DNA of 64,000 nucleotides from Rhizopus arrhizus (taxonomy: Eukaryota; Mucoromycota; Mucoromycetes; Mucorales; Rhizopodaceae), in contig JAKZZE010000013.1 in NCBI GenBank assembly GCA_024220505.1, positions 744,001-808,000 on the forward strand. The letters are read 5' to 3'. A model generated the notes under the pieces. It was not told the origin of the DNA. It did not search any database and worked only from the letters and a program-made list of their open reading frames with translations. The position numbers and the translations under genes are program-made. This document shows positions 1-11,999 of the stretch, in pieces (positions within the stretch are counted from its first letter, which is position 1; each line of letters starts with the position of its first letter).

Positions 1-97
1 CCTTTAAAGGCTGTTTCACGTGGGATTGCTCAAAATAAATATGCTCGTCATCTTCTTTGAGTATACATACACATTGCTTATACAAAACGAGAATTTT

Positions 98-130
<33 letters not shown>

Positions 131-457
131 GTATTGTGGGGTATCTTGGCTACTTTTTTTTAACTTGATGAAAATGCAACAATGTTTGGCACTTTATTAG
201 CAACCCAAAAAATAGAAATTACGATTGAAAACTGTGCCATTTTTGTCTGCATATAAAAGAACCTTGATTGCATTGAACTTTATGTAAATAATGTTACCAT
301 CTTGGCACGGGTAAACTTCATAATACGCATACAATTTGTGTCTAATTACTTGTGAATTTTCATCCGCCGGATAATTTTGTAGCAGTAAATTTATTTTGAG
401 AAAACTTTGAGATCCGGGGTCTCAGAGCATGTGTTTCATCCGTAAGAGGATAAGGAT
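1..457. other. Gene-free flank downstream of the lipase gene
   Basis: No coding sequence or RNA gene recognised. The stretch is AT-rich and contains a run of T followed directly by a run of A at about 97-130, which can fold as a hairpin. It probably holds the 3' untranslated region of the minus-strand lipase gene. Confidence 0.5.
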
Positions 458-2013
458 CTATAAGGATAAGAGACCATCCCTGCTATCGTAATATTGCCAT
501 TCTTTACAATCACTACAGCCTTCTTCTACAACACAATCTGGTAAAGGGAAATCTTCTGGATTCATCAAAATCTTCTCAATGACATCTTTTATTCTATGCG
601 AATTGATATCGACACTCCATCCATTATTTCTGACTGTATCCCATACGCACATCTGGACGATAAATATAAGCAAATATTCCTTTGTTTACTCAACTTAGTC
701 GTTTCTTTATGTTTACCTTTCCTGTATGACATTTTGATTCCATAGCATAGCCTACATACCAGCAACTGCTTGTAAAACCCTATATGCGCATTGGCAATTA
801 GTTTGTAATCATTTTTTTCATATTATGCCGAGGATGAATACTTACAACACAGTCGCCTGTAAAAATTGGATCTGCTGTATGTCCAAAATGCCAAATAGGC
901 AAGTCTTGGTAGTTGTGGGGTAAATGAAGTCTTTGAGAAGCTAGACGATCCCCTGGGATTTCAAATGTTACGGTAGATATACCAAATGTTTGTCCCACTA
1001 AGCTAGCCAATGCTCCACCTACTGAATGGCCTGTCATCCAAATAGTACTCTTGGGATATGTTCTATGGACCTCTTTATAAATACTCTTTTATGTCAATAA
1101 TAAAAAGAAAGAGATTAATTGAATATCTTCTATACAGTAGCTATTTGCTTACTAATGCATTGTCGTAGTATAATTCTGATTCAGAAATCTTTTTTTGAAG
1201 ACAACTGGATTCACAAATGTACTCATTGTCTTTGTAACAGTCACAGACTGGTGTCCAAGCTCTGCTTATTCTTGCACAGCAGCACGAAAACAATATATTT
1301 GTCTATAAAAGTAAACCAGATTCAATATAGCATCAGATAAATCTCAATCATTAGTTACGTTCGATTTATCCTTTTCTGCTGTAGGACCTCCTGACCATAA
1401 ACCAACATCTGCACCTTTTATACTAATCACCAGTAGTGAATTGTCTTCATTGCCAAATACATAACCCCTGATTCCATTCGAGTCCCAGCCAAAGGATGTA
1501 TTCTAATGATCCCATTAAGAAAATAAAACTTTTGACATATCTCAATCTAGAACTTACTGTTTGCCAACTTGATCCAAGATCATACCAATCTGTATCATTC
1601 AAATTTATATCCAAGTATGCATTACTACTCATTTTTGCTAAAGACAATACAGTTTCTCTGTTCTTAACATTGGGTATTCTATCGATCGAGGACTCTAAAT
1701 ACATTGAGCGATCATTGATATACCATCTATTGCCAGAAGATAAAAAAGCATGAATATCGTTAGTTACCGGCCTGTCAACCACTTTAAGCATAGACTGCAG
1801 TGGATATAGATTATTTTGATGGCTCCCCATCCAACGAGGTTTTATATCGTATCTTCTAAAGAGCTTGGTAGCTGGCCCATTTGCAGTTGCATGATGAAAG
1901 ATGTGCTTGAGTTTAAGAGTATGTTCTTTGCTTTCTGTAAAAGGTTTTTGAATTATGATACAAGTAGAAAGAGTAAAGATATTAATGTAAAAAAGCAAGG
2001 TTAGAAGCATCAT
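458..2013 (-). CDS. ATG15: Atg15-like autophagic phospholipase/lipase, six exons
   Basis: Predicted class 3 lipase that in the Atg15 family breaks down membranes of autophagic bodies in the vacuole. Exons read on the minus strand: 2013-1558, 1502-1359, 1302-1153, 1085-846, 779-717 and 652-458, all with GT-AG introns; the spliced CDS is 1,248 nt, encoding 415 residues. Visible features are a hydrophobic N-terminal segment (about residues 1-22, a signal-anchor as in Atg15), the blocks [15 protein letters not shown] and [18 protein letters not shown], the nucleophile elbow GHSVGG (Ser about 271), [16 protein letters not shown], and a cysteine-rich C-terminus with [13 protein letters not shown]. 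These blocks are characteristic of Atg15 rather than secreted lipases. The elbow has Val where Leu is usual. The gene appears intact. Confidence is high for family and exon layout; vacuolar localisation is inferred from family. Confidence 0.9.
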
Positions 2014-2294
2014 GACGATATATGTGTAAATTGATTACAAGAAAAAAGAAAGAAAGAATATTGGCAACATTTGAAGTAGATGTGAGCAAGTTGTAACGAA
2101 ATTCAAGTGTCACATTGTTTACTGGGTCAAGTCACATTCCCTTCTCAACTGTCTGAAAAAGAAATCAAGAGTTGTGCGAGAAGCGGCAAAACAAGAGTGA
2201 TACGGTCATACTTGTACACGTTACTAAGGATATATCTTATAAAATTCATAACGCTTGTTATCTGTAAACGGCATATTTTCTCATCTATGTCCTA

Positions 2295-2343
<49 letters not shown>

Positions 2344-5300
2344 AAAAAACGTGTGTCTTTGCAATTTATTTTGGAATACAAACTAAATGGGTCAAAGAAA
2401 GCAAAGACGAGTATGAATACGAAAATAAATGAAATTTACACATCTTCTGATTCTATTCAGCTTTCAAATTTATTATGCTTTCAAAATAATTTGAATATAG
2501 TTTGGAATTAAAGCTAGAAACTCTAAAACTTTTTAATGATCAAATTTATTTTACATGGAAGAAAAAAGAAAAAAATAAAAAAGAAAAGACAAAGAAACAC
2601 GGATAGCAATAAACTTGTGTCGCATACAAGTTTAATTGCGTGAAACATGAGTTGTACAATGATTAAGAAACAGAGGAAAGGCCTTTTGATTTTATTTGAT
2701 ACGCTTAGAGTAAAAGATAATGAAACTGCCTTTCTTTAGTAAAGCTAGTTATTTCTAAAGTTAATAAGCTTTTTGAATACTTTTAAAAAACTGCCTGTCG
2801 TTATGAGCATTTGGAAATTAATAAATATTAAATGTCATCGATGCCATCATATTTAACTGGGTTGTTCAATAGTATGTGTGGAAACCATTCACAACGGCAT
2901 CGCTCATACATAAGGAAATGTCATAAAAAATACAGAATATCATCATTTTTAAAATAAAATCATAATGGAAATGCTGCTCTTTGGAAACGTTAACTCCAGA
3001 TGGAGACAGCAAGAAATTGAATCGGCTTTCAAATACTATTAAATCCATCGAAGCCAGTACATATATCAAACAGAATAACCAGTGAAACTGAAAGAATCAT
3101 TAAAATGTGAAGCGACCTCTTTCTTCTTTTTTCTTTAGATTTCTTGCTATAAAATAAGAATGAAATCTTACTGGTGATTAAAGTAGTCAGAAAAAGGTCC
3201 TTGGGATGACTAACAAATGCTTTATAACAATGTAGAGTCCAAATAAAGTTTCTTGAGGGCACCTTATAAACATATTAAATTTATATGTAATTAAAGGATG
3301 CTAAAGAAAGTAGAAGATTATGAACAGTTCTTTTAAATCTAATGCCTAATCAATCAGAATAAAGAACGGCATAATCAATTTTTAATTGACCCAAAGCAAT
3401 GTTTGATACAGTATTCTTGAAGAGGATCATTTTTTGAACTTTTGTTATTGCCTCAATTACATAGTTTAAAAATATGCTAAGCTAAGCAAGGGTTGGCAAA
3501 TTTCTCACACGTTCCGAGCCACAACTTTTCATCAAAAGCAAGCAATAGTCAATAAAAAATGGTTTTAAAGTGATACATCAAAATTTACACAAATTCTCGT
3601 TGCTTCAGGTCATTAGAAGGCTTTTTAAACCTTAATAAAATCCTGAAACAGTGCAAAAATGTGATAAAGGCGGTAAGCAAATATTAGATGACACAAAATT
3701 CTACAGAGACAATGAGAGCTGAGAATCAAATCATGCTCAGACCTACAGCACAGGTTAGACACAGGAAAAAAAAGAAAAGAAAAGAAAAGGTAGTAGCATA
3801 ACAAATGGAAATCAAAACTGTGGTGGGCACATGAAAAATTAACATCCTTATTGATATACAAAGGGATGAAACAGTTACCTGACATTATGAGTAAATAATT
3901 TAATGAAACAGAATTTAGTATCAATCGTATCTTCTAAAAGCACGACTGTGGCAGCCTTGCTTTCTCAGCTGATAAATCACACACCTCCTTCTTTCCCAAT
4001 TAAAAGACTTGGATAAACGAGCGACTTCATAAACGCTTACGGTAAATAAAAATACACTATTTATGTCCTGTTCGTTGTTTGAGTTCAATCCCACTATACA
4101 TTCACTCAATAGCAATAAAGAAAAAAGAGAAATTTGCTAAGATCTTGATAGCGACATGTTCATAAAATAATGTAAAACAAAAACAAAAAATTATTAGCTT
4201 CCACGGCAGCCATTTTACAATAGGCGCATATCAAACAGATTCTATTGCTAGAATATAGTTGACAAGGAATGATTTACAAATATTCAGAGACAAAAACCTT
4301 CTATTAGGCCATAAAAGCTCTTAAAATGTATATTACTAACATGATCATAGAAAGAGCCACTTTTTTTTTATTCTTTTTTACACAACATTCTCAAAAGAAG
4401 TTATAGTTCAGAAGATTGTCAAAAGATCAAAAGCCATTTTTACAGTCTTAAGTATAAAATATTCCTTTTGGATCATCCTTTTTTCTTTTCTTCTTACAGT
4501 GAAGGCATGTATTTTATTATCTTTTGGTTTCACCATCATTAAAAGTTAAAAAAACAACATTTCAATGGCAATGATCTCAGTTTCAGCTAGTTTGAGATAT
4601 AATGTTAATAGGAATATTTATTGTTGAGAAGAGGTAAAAGGCTCATTGAACAAATTTATAATGAGATAATGTACATTATTGTATAAAAGGCTTACCAATA
4701 AGCACAAAGAAATAATGTACCATTCATTGTTTATCATTGAAGGAAAAACCAATGCTCTTTAAAGTACTCAAGAGAAACTTCAACTAATTGTCTCGAATAG
4801 GATTCATCACCATTTGAACGATTACTCCTTCATTGGCAAGTCTAATTATATTTATAAAAACAAGAAAAGATTAACCTTTCCTTTTTTTTTTAAAATATAA
4901 AACAGTCAAAACCCAATGTGTATCTCCGAACTTGTAGTAGATCAAAAGGGCCCTTCATTAGGATATGCAGTCTGCCCCAGACTGATTGCTCTTATGTTAG
5001 TTATTCGTCTAGTGTTTCATGCTATGTACTATACTGTGTAAAATAAAAGTAAAGCTCGTGAAACCATTAAGCTGATGAATCTTTGGGCTTCTTTTTGGTA
5101 AAATATACTTGATATAAAACTGGGAATTCAGTAACTAAAGTAAGACAATTTTAATTGCTAATGCTGTCTATGTGTAGCCATGAGTGCATAAGATAGTATA
5201 TTCTTATGCACATGACCGTAAGAGTCTCTATTCATCTTATACGATATTTTAAGAGAGCAATGATGCAAATACAACAAGGTTGTTTGATCTATTTTAAATA

Positions 5301-6349
5301 ATATTGCTTTGATATGCAATGTTAGCCGAATACAAGGAATAAAATTATAATCAAATTGTGGCGCGATATTTATTTGGTCGTTCAAAGGGCCACATTCTGT
5401 GTTTCAAAAATGGTGGCGTGCGTGTAATTCCGTTTACACGGGCTAAAAAGGCAACTAAAGTTGATTGAATAGGAGACGCTTCTACAATACACGTAGTATA
5501 AATCATAATATACTATTAAGGATAAAACCAATATTTTTTATTTATAAGAAACTTAAATGAACATACGACACCCAATGTATCCTAATCGTCCAAGTTAGAT
5601 CAAAAAGAGTGCGAGGGAATCAAAAAACACATTTTGGCGTCAATGACAAAAAAAGAAAATGAATGTGTAAGGGGTGAAAGATATATACTATTATGATTAG
5701 GCAGTTTGCTGGCACTATGAATTATAAGCTCAAATAAATATGCTTTAAAGGGGTAAAAGAAGAGAGTTTTCAATTGATCATAATGTCAATAAGAGCTATG
5801 TCTGTTTCAGTTGCATCAGCCATAGGGCTTTTTAGATAATTTTAGCTACATTTCATGTGATTTCGCTGGAAACAAGGTTCTCTGGGGTATACAGTTTAGT
5901 TTTTAGATTAACAATCGCAGAAATTGTTTCTGCAAAGTCATTATGTTCATGCGGTATTTTTTCGTACAAGTTCATTTGCACTGCTAGAAAAAAATAATTT
6001 CCTTTACAGTCTCAATGAAAAGTACGAGAAGAAACTTACATTGTAGTTTATCTCTTTTTATGAATATAATTAAGCCATAAAAGTAAAAATTTGCTACTTT
6101 TTCCTGTTTTCAGCCAAGTAATGTGACTCTTTAGTGTCTCCTTCATTAACATAAAGTTTGTAAATCGCTAGTTCGTAACTACATTACCCCTTTTGAAACA
6201 CTTGCTGTTTCTTTGAATACACGGATTCGATGATTTTATATATTTCTTTTTATTAAACAAATGAATATTTATGTACAATATTTTGTAACAAAAACAGTAA
6301 GAAATTAGCTTCTCCAATTTTTTAAAAATTATTCGAGGTATATTTTTGT
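2014..6349. other. AT-rich intergenic stretch with no supported gene
   Basis: Only short open frames of random type occur, on both strands, without recognisable motifs, splice-consistent extension or neighbouring support. A T homopolymer of about 43 bases lies at 2299-2341. I see no transposon ends. A 41-codon frame at about 4919-5041 and minus frames near 2866-3262 were examined and could not be tied to any family. Confidence 0.5.
2299..2341. repeat. Poly(T) homopolymer, about 43 bases
   Basis: Uninterrupted T tract, about 285 bp upstream of the lipase start codon. Similar long A/T tracts recur through the window (27491-27514, 30031-30073, 30333-30361). Confidence 0.9.
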
Positions 6350-6653
6350 TTAACACATCTCTTCTAAAGCACAACAGAAACACATTGCTAACAAGCTAAT
6401 AAAATATATTAACATTCACTTCAAAATCCCTCATTTTCTTTTGTTATTTTACCATCCCCAACAACAAGAGTGATCTTCTTTTGGGGGCTCTTGCTGTACT
6501 ATGATTGTTTGTGGTTGAGGGCTAATATGCTTGTTCAGAATTAAATTTTACCAAAAAGTTTAAAACCACTTACGCAGGTTGATAATATCCTCCTTGTTGA
6601 GGAGGAGGAGCATAGTATTGACCTTGTTGTCCAGGGGGATAAGGTGAGGACAT
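6350..6653 (-). CDS. CYSTM-domain microprotein (64 aa), three exons
   Basis: Small tail-anchored cysteine-rich transmembrane-module protein; CYSTM proteins are short eukaryotic membrane proteins often linked to stress tolerance. Exons on the minus strand: 6653-6574, 6521-6453 and 6395-6350; introns are 52 and 57 nt with GTAAGT..TTAG and GTAAAA..TTAG boundaries; the spliced CDS is 195 nt. The N-terminal half is rich in Pro, Gln, Gly and Tyr (MSSPYPPGQQGQYYAPPPQQ), then QTIIVQQEPPKEDHS, and the C-terminus is the module CCWGCLLAMCFCCALEEMC, which only appears after the second splice. Without that splice the frame would stop at CCWGW and lose the module, which supports the intron. It is divergent from the small gene at 7049. 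Family assignment is strong; function in this organism is unknown. Confidence 0.85.
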
Positions 6654-6711
6654 TATTTGTTTAAAAAAAAAGTTTCAAAAAAAAAAAAAAAAAGCGTAGA
6701 AACATTGTCAA

Positions 6712-6722
6712 TTTATATAAAG
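6712..6722 (-). promoter_or_regulatory. TATA-like element of the CYSTM gene
   Basis: A TATATAAA-type sequence on the minus strand lies about 60 bp upstream of the CYSTM start codon, at a plausible core-promoter distance. An A-rich leader (6662-6693) separates it from the ATG. The region 6660-7048 is a shared divergent promoter. Confidence 0.45.
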
Positions 6723-7048
6723 GAATAAGGCTTGTGCTATATGTGTAACATCTATTAGGAAATGCAAAGCCCAAGAAAGCCTTAGTAGTAATTAAATAAG
6801 CGTCATTTTTTTTTGCGATATTTTATAGAATAGGTAACGTTATGATAATAGTTTATGTAATTTTTGTATATTTTTATATTGATCAATGATTAACAAAGTA
6901 CTATATTCCTTCACCCCTTTTTTTCCATACTTTCTTCTCCCTCGCTTTCGTACTTGAATTAATGTTCAAACAATGTCCTTCTTTCTCTCCTTTTTTCATA
7001 TTCAAAAGTTATTTTTTTTTGTAATAATAAATAAATCATATAATTCAG

Positions 7049-7315
7049 ATGGGATTTATTAGTAAATTACGCACACAATACGATCTAATGCAATTGAACA
7101 AATATACAAAGAGAAGAGAGATGCAGTCTGATTTTGAATTCAAAAATAAGGATTATTACAAGGTATCATATCACGATGGTGTTTATTCAAATACGCCACA
7201 AAAAGTACGCTTTTGGTCAATGACTCTTGAATATTTAAAAAAGACGAAAAAAAGGAAATCACTTGCATTGGAACAAAACAAGACATCAGAATCGTATACA
7301 AAAACACAAGTTTAA
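7049..7315 (+). CDS. Small uncharacterised basic protein (88 aa)
   Basis: An open frame starting with ATG after a pyrimidine-rich stretch (about 6905-7020) typical of fungal promoters, and directly after a possible 5'-UTR acceptor (..TTCAG/ATGGG). The product begins [20 protein letters not shown], has a lysine- and tyrosine-rich middle and a very basic segment KKTKKRKS near residue 69. It contains no transmembrane segment and I recognise no family. It is transcribed away from the CYSTM gene with which it shares an upstream region. It could be a genuine small gene or an exon of a longer one. Confidence is moderate because the codon pattern and promoter context look real but no homology is recognised. 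Confidence 0.5.
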   Translation: MGFISKLRTQYDLMQLNKYTKRREMQSDFEFKNKDYYKVSYHDGVYSNTPQKVRFWSMTLEYLKKTKKRKSLALEQNKTSESYTKTQV

Positions 7316-7593
7316 TATCAAAATGAAATAAATAATATGTGCATTATTGTCTTTTTGAATCTATAGGTAAAAACAAATGCTCTATTTTTTAAAGGAGAAT
7401 TTGGCCTAAACTGGCCACAATGCCCCTTATTGGGCTGTAATTTTCAAATCACAAAATTACTATATTTGAGAAATAATTTATCCATTTTTTATATATTTGA
7501 GGGTTTTTATTCTAGTGCCGCACTGTTACAAGAAAGAGTACAGAATTTCCAGTTTGAAATTGTGATTGGCTAACTGTGGTTTTTTCATTTTGC

Positions 7594-8720
7594 CTAATCA
7601 AGTAAAATAATTGGCTGGCTGAAGTAAATAATCTTTTTTTGTTTCATTATTCTATACTTCACAAGTTTACTATTCTTTCTTGACAGAAAGGAATAAATGA
7701 AAGGGAATGCTCTATTTAACCAGAATAGCCTTAAAATGAAATTGCTTTGGCGGCTTCGGTTACTCCACAGGGCACCATTTCGCCATTTTTGAAGTGATTT
7801 CTGCAGAAGGATACTTTTAATTTGCTGCAATATTCTTCTATAGAGTTCAAGAATGGTGGATATGGAGACAAATAGACATAGTGGAAACCTCTTTTGCTGA
7901 CTGTTTCTTGCAGGCCATTAGAATGGCAGATAGATTTGTTGTCCATGACTAAATTACATCCTTGCTTACCATGTTTGTCCAACTCATCAAGAATTGAGAG
8001 AATAAAATTTAAGTAGTGCTGAGATTTCGTTTCATTTTGATTTGAAGAATATAAATTCGTTAGTTGGGAGTTATTCCGTTTCTTACTGGTAGACGAGAGT
8101 CGAACAGAGAGGGATATCAGACCTCAGTGATGGATTGCATCAAAGATTGTCAATGATGCTCCTCTTTGTGCAGGAACGCGAACATTAGCTGTTTCTCCTT
8201 TTCTTGACCAAGCCATATTTCGAATTATATGCATATAAAACCAACTTCGTCAATGAAAACTGAGTTTCTTGCAAAATCATCCATTTTCAAAGCCCATTCG
8301 TCAGCCCCATGTCTTACGAAGCTCTATGACATAATCCGAGTTACTCTCTTATATGCTTATGAACGGTTGCTTTTAATATATTGAACCATTCAAACTGCGC
8401 ACAAAGGGCATCTGCTGTTTAAGCTACTACAGCTAGGGGACTCTTCTCCAAGTAGCTGATCAAATACTTGGTACATAGTTCATTAAGCTTAATCTTTGGT
8501 TCCGTTCTTTGCGTTGTGCTTTTCACACGCAAGCCCTTTTCATCATCATCTTCGTATTTTTTTTAAGCATATTTCTTGCTGTTCTTTCGTTGATTCCTGC
8601 TTTTCTAGCAGCATCGGCAGCAAATAATTATTCCTCATATCTGTAATATATCAAGTCTTCAACCTGATTTTCAGTATAATTTCTACAGGCGCCTCTACAC
8701 CAACTATTTCGAGCTTTCAT
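7594..8720 (-). pseudogene. Decayed Tc1/IS630-like DDE transposase
   Basis: Minus-strand relic of a DDE_3-type transposase. From the start at 8720 it reads MKARNSWCRGACRNYTENQ, an HTH-like segment with AADAARKAGINERTAR, then, after stops and shifts, a block with FIDEVGF (first Asp), AWSRKGE, VRVPAQRG, IFDAIH, then LVMDN (second Asp), LSPYPPFLNSIEEYCSKLK (the Glu-containing block). The order and spacing fit an IS630/Tc1-type catalytic core. Several in-frame stops and at least two frameshifts make it inactive. Terminal inverted repeats could not be recognised. It is head-to-head with another coding relic starting about 8752. Confidence 0.75.
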
Positions 8721-8751
8721 TACAACATCCTTGTCTTTATACTCTCATTCA

Positions 8752-9425
8752 ATGAAATCGAAGAAAAACCAACGACAAAATCAAAAGCCAAAACGGTCAA
8801 AACCAGATCATTTAAAGAATTATCAATCTGTATTAACTTCTATGAGTTACTTGTGACAGGAGGTTATGTATTAACCGAGAGCAATGAAGTAGTTCCTTTC
8901 CTAGGATCATCTATAACAAACTTTGAATTAGAAAGTGAAGCAACCAAAAAAATTTATTAGAGCTATAGTACCACCCTATACCAATACTGCACGCCTCCTT
9001 CAACAATACTTTAAAAAATCAATCACACAAACCATGGAGATAGCATTGTTTACGTTCATATGTAATGGCTTTGCTCCTATCACACCCATTGATTACGAAA
9101 ACCATATTTCTCAAAAGAACAAGGCAAAAGCAATTTCCCAATTTGCCTCTCATCTACCATCTATCCTATGTGGCCCTTGTCCAATTACAAAAGACATGAT
9201 TTTGGATTTGTGGCTTTACTTAGGCAGGTCGGAATCTTCACCATCATTGTAAAAAAAAAAGCAACAACTCCCAACTAGTTTCAACAAGCTAGATTCTTTG
9301 CTCGAAATTGATGGCCCTGTGTACTTGCAATTTTTGGTCAAAATTACTACGAAAATTGAGGCTAAAGTACATGGGAAGCCGTTGTGTGTCTTCTGTATAC
9401 ACAGTGGTATTGAAGCCAAGATATA
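8752..9425 (+). pseudogene. Unidentified decayed coding sequence
   Basis: Three consecutive plus-strand segments in shifting frames have protein-like composition: about 8752-8957 (contains SFKELSICINFYELLVTGGY), 8938-9252 (contains SQFASHLPSILCGPCPITKD) and about 9258-9425 (contains KLDSLLEIDGPVYLQFLVKI and KPLCVFCIHSGIEAKI). Breaks at about 8955 and 9252 look like frameshift or stop mutations in one former gene. I do not recognise the family. It begins about 30 bp from the 5' end of the oppositely oriented transposase relic, so it may be a second gene of the same dead element or a host gene relic. Confidence 0.4.
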
Positions 9426-9539
9426 ACATTAAAATCATGCAAGATGGCTTAATGGGTGAAGTAAAAAGAAGAAGCATAGATATAATTAAGAATGAAAAGA
9501 ACTCACTTTAATTTGTCTATATGCAGCAGTAATAAATAA

Positions 9540-11999
9540 AACTATTTATTCTGATTGAAAACGAGGATAATATTCTGTATTAGAAAGCATATTTCTTTAT
9601 TTGTTATGATTCATTATATCTCCAAATTGAGTTATAAAGGCCGTACAAGTCATGCTGATATGGCTGCATGTTTCTTAGGAAGGAAGAATTTTAGCAAGTA
9701 CAATAAGATTTGTATAAACGTTGAAAAAAATTGTAAAACCAGCGCATTAAGTCACTGCATCAGATAATCAAAGGAAGAAAAAAATTGAGATACTTGGGTG
9801 ACAAGCAAATAGTGTCGAGAAAACTTCAAATACATTTCTATATTATATTGGCATCTTTTTAAAAGGAAATAACGTATTTCAAAATATTATACATATAATA
9901 CCTAGAGCAGATAGAGAATCTTTATTGCATTAAAAAAATAAAAAGCTGTATGTTTACTGGAATTGCATTTATATTTGTATTTCACACAAAAATATTTCAG
10001 AAAGCCATTAGAGCCTTGCTTGGCATATGGCGCCCAATTTAGATATTTTGAGAGCACCCAGTTTTGTTTCTTTTCTCTATTTTCCTCTAAAGCAGCTGTA
10101 CTTACTGTATGTTCTCCCAGACTATTTACCATTGGATATTTTAGTTGGCCAACCAAAATTATTTACTTTGATTGAATCAGACAAAGTAAGCTGACTCACT
10201 CATATACTTTAATTGACTGTTTGAGGCCGAAAGTATCTTTATAAGAATATATAAGGAATCAATTTATGTCTTATTTTCACTTTTACCTATTGAATACATT
10301 ATGCATTAGCAGATTTTCTTCGTTCAAGGCCCTTAAGCGTATCTTTTTGAACAACAATTTCTTACAAAGACGCTTAGCTCCTCATTCAAATTTGCTGTCC
10401 CTTTGTCTCTGGTTCCCATCCTCTGGATATTCATGTTCTGGGTTGAGAGTAGTGGGTGAATCCGTTGGAGATTTGGTTGGCTACTAGATAGTAAACCAAA
10501 GTTTTGTCACAAACATCCTGATTACTCCCTTACCAAAAGTACACCATTCAATATCATGATATTCACAATCGATTACAAATATTACTTGCTATTGAAGGTT
10601 TCTTGTCTTTCTTCCTGAACTTACTACTCACCCACAACCACCATTTCTTTCATTCTGTGTCCCTTTGATTTTGCCATAATGTTTACTTCTTTTTGAAGTC
10701 GGTTCATTACATCACCCCTGATTGCCCCCGTCCCATTCAATTTATCCTTGAAAATGACTCTTGGATTGATTTCTTTAGAACTCAAACCAATATCTACAGC
10801 ACAGCTTTCTCATCTTACGCATTCACTTACTTTTTTTTTTCGCTCTTGATCCTAAAGTATGCTTTTTGATTCCCTTACACCCCTTTTGATCTGACTTAAA
10901 CAATTAGGGGTATTGAAGACACCACGTGCTCATTTAGGTCTTTTATTATAAATAAAATTTATGTTTAATCGCAAATCTTTTTTACGAGTTTTGTTGCTTG
11001 TACAACTATATATTCTAAGCTCAGTGTAAAAGGGAAAAAAAAATGAAATAAATAAAATGGTTTCATTTTATTTTGTACGAATCTGATGTAAATGATTCAT
11101 TGCTTTCATTAACAATTGTGTAAATGATATCTTTTTTTTTAATAAGAAATCATTTTTATTTGTGCGCTTCTGGGCCAATTTTCACATGAGATACGGTATA
11201 ATTGACATTTCATTATAGAGCAAATGTTACACGTAGTGTATTTGCTTTTTATGTTTTTCCATCTATTATGCATAGCAAACACGGTAGACCTTTAGTTCAT
11301 AGATCTTGGAATTTTGCAAGATAACTTACACAAAATAAGATCTAACATAAATTTTTTAGGATATAAAACTCTATAAGATAATCAATGAAAGTACTTGATG
11401 GTAAGAGATAAAACTGAGTTTGGTTTTGCAATTGAAGAAAAGCAATGTTTTATAGCTGGTTTCTAATGATACTAGACATTTCTTCAAGTGTAATTAATTG
11501 TCTCTATTTTATATTACTTTTATTATTACTCATCAATTACGTGCTGCTTACCAGGAAATAGCTGTTAGGCGAACATTTAATTTAGACATTTTTTTTCTAA
11601 AACAAAGAGGAGATCAGAAAAAGAACAAGAAAGGGGATGCGATGTAACAAGTAAATAAAAATCTACATCTTTGCTATTACTCTGTATTTTATAGTACATC
11701 CTCCTTTCTATGCATAGTACAAGTCATACCAAGAAGATGTCTTTATGTTTTATAAAGATATTGTGTCTGGGCCCAAGCTCGGAGAAAAATATAAAAAATC
11801 AGAGTTGTATGACAAAAGCTTAATAGTTCACAGTTAATGAATTTAATGGATAATTGGACCTGACTGCAACATGATCAGTTTCTTTCTAATGCTGAATGAA
11901 CTCCATTACACCATTTAATTCATTTTAAATAATACCCAGAAAGTGATTTGTTCGTCCAATTAACTCAAACTTACTATACAAATAGTAAGCTAACAGTAC
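9540..11999. other. AT-rich stretch without a supported gene
   Basis: Only short, motif-free frames. Around 10300-10900 base composition is less AT-biased and minus-strand reading gives coding-like pieces (for example GAIRGDVMNRLQKEVNIMAK near 10700), suggesting a very old repeat relic, but no family could be assigned. Confidence 0.35.

Noticed and set aside
2281..2345. Poly(T)-encoded phenylalanine run inside a 134-codon frame (2107-2511)
   Set aside because: The frame depends on the homopolymer and has no other coding character.
3029..3262. Minus-strand frames at 2866-3262 considered as a membrane-protein gene
   Set aside because: Joining them would need a 25-nt intron or a frameshift and no family resemblance was found.
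4919..5041. Short frame MCISELVVDQKGPSLGYAVC
   Set aside because: Only 40 codons, with no splice extension, promoter or homology; a chance frame or relic is equally likely.
8090..8115. Possible tRNA-like GAGTCGAAC sequence
   Set aside because: No cloverleaf or acceptor stem could be formed; it lies within the decayed transposase.
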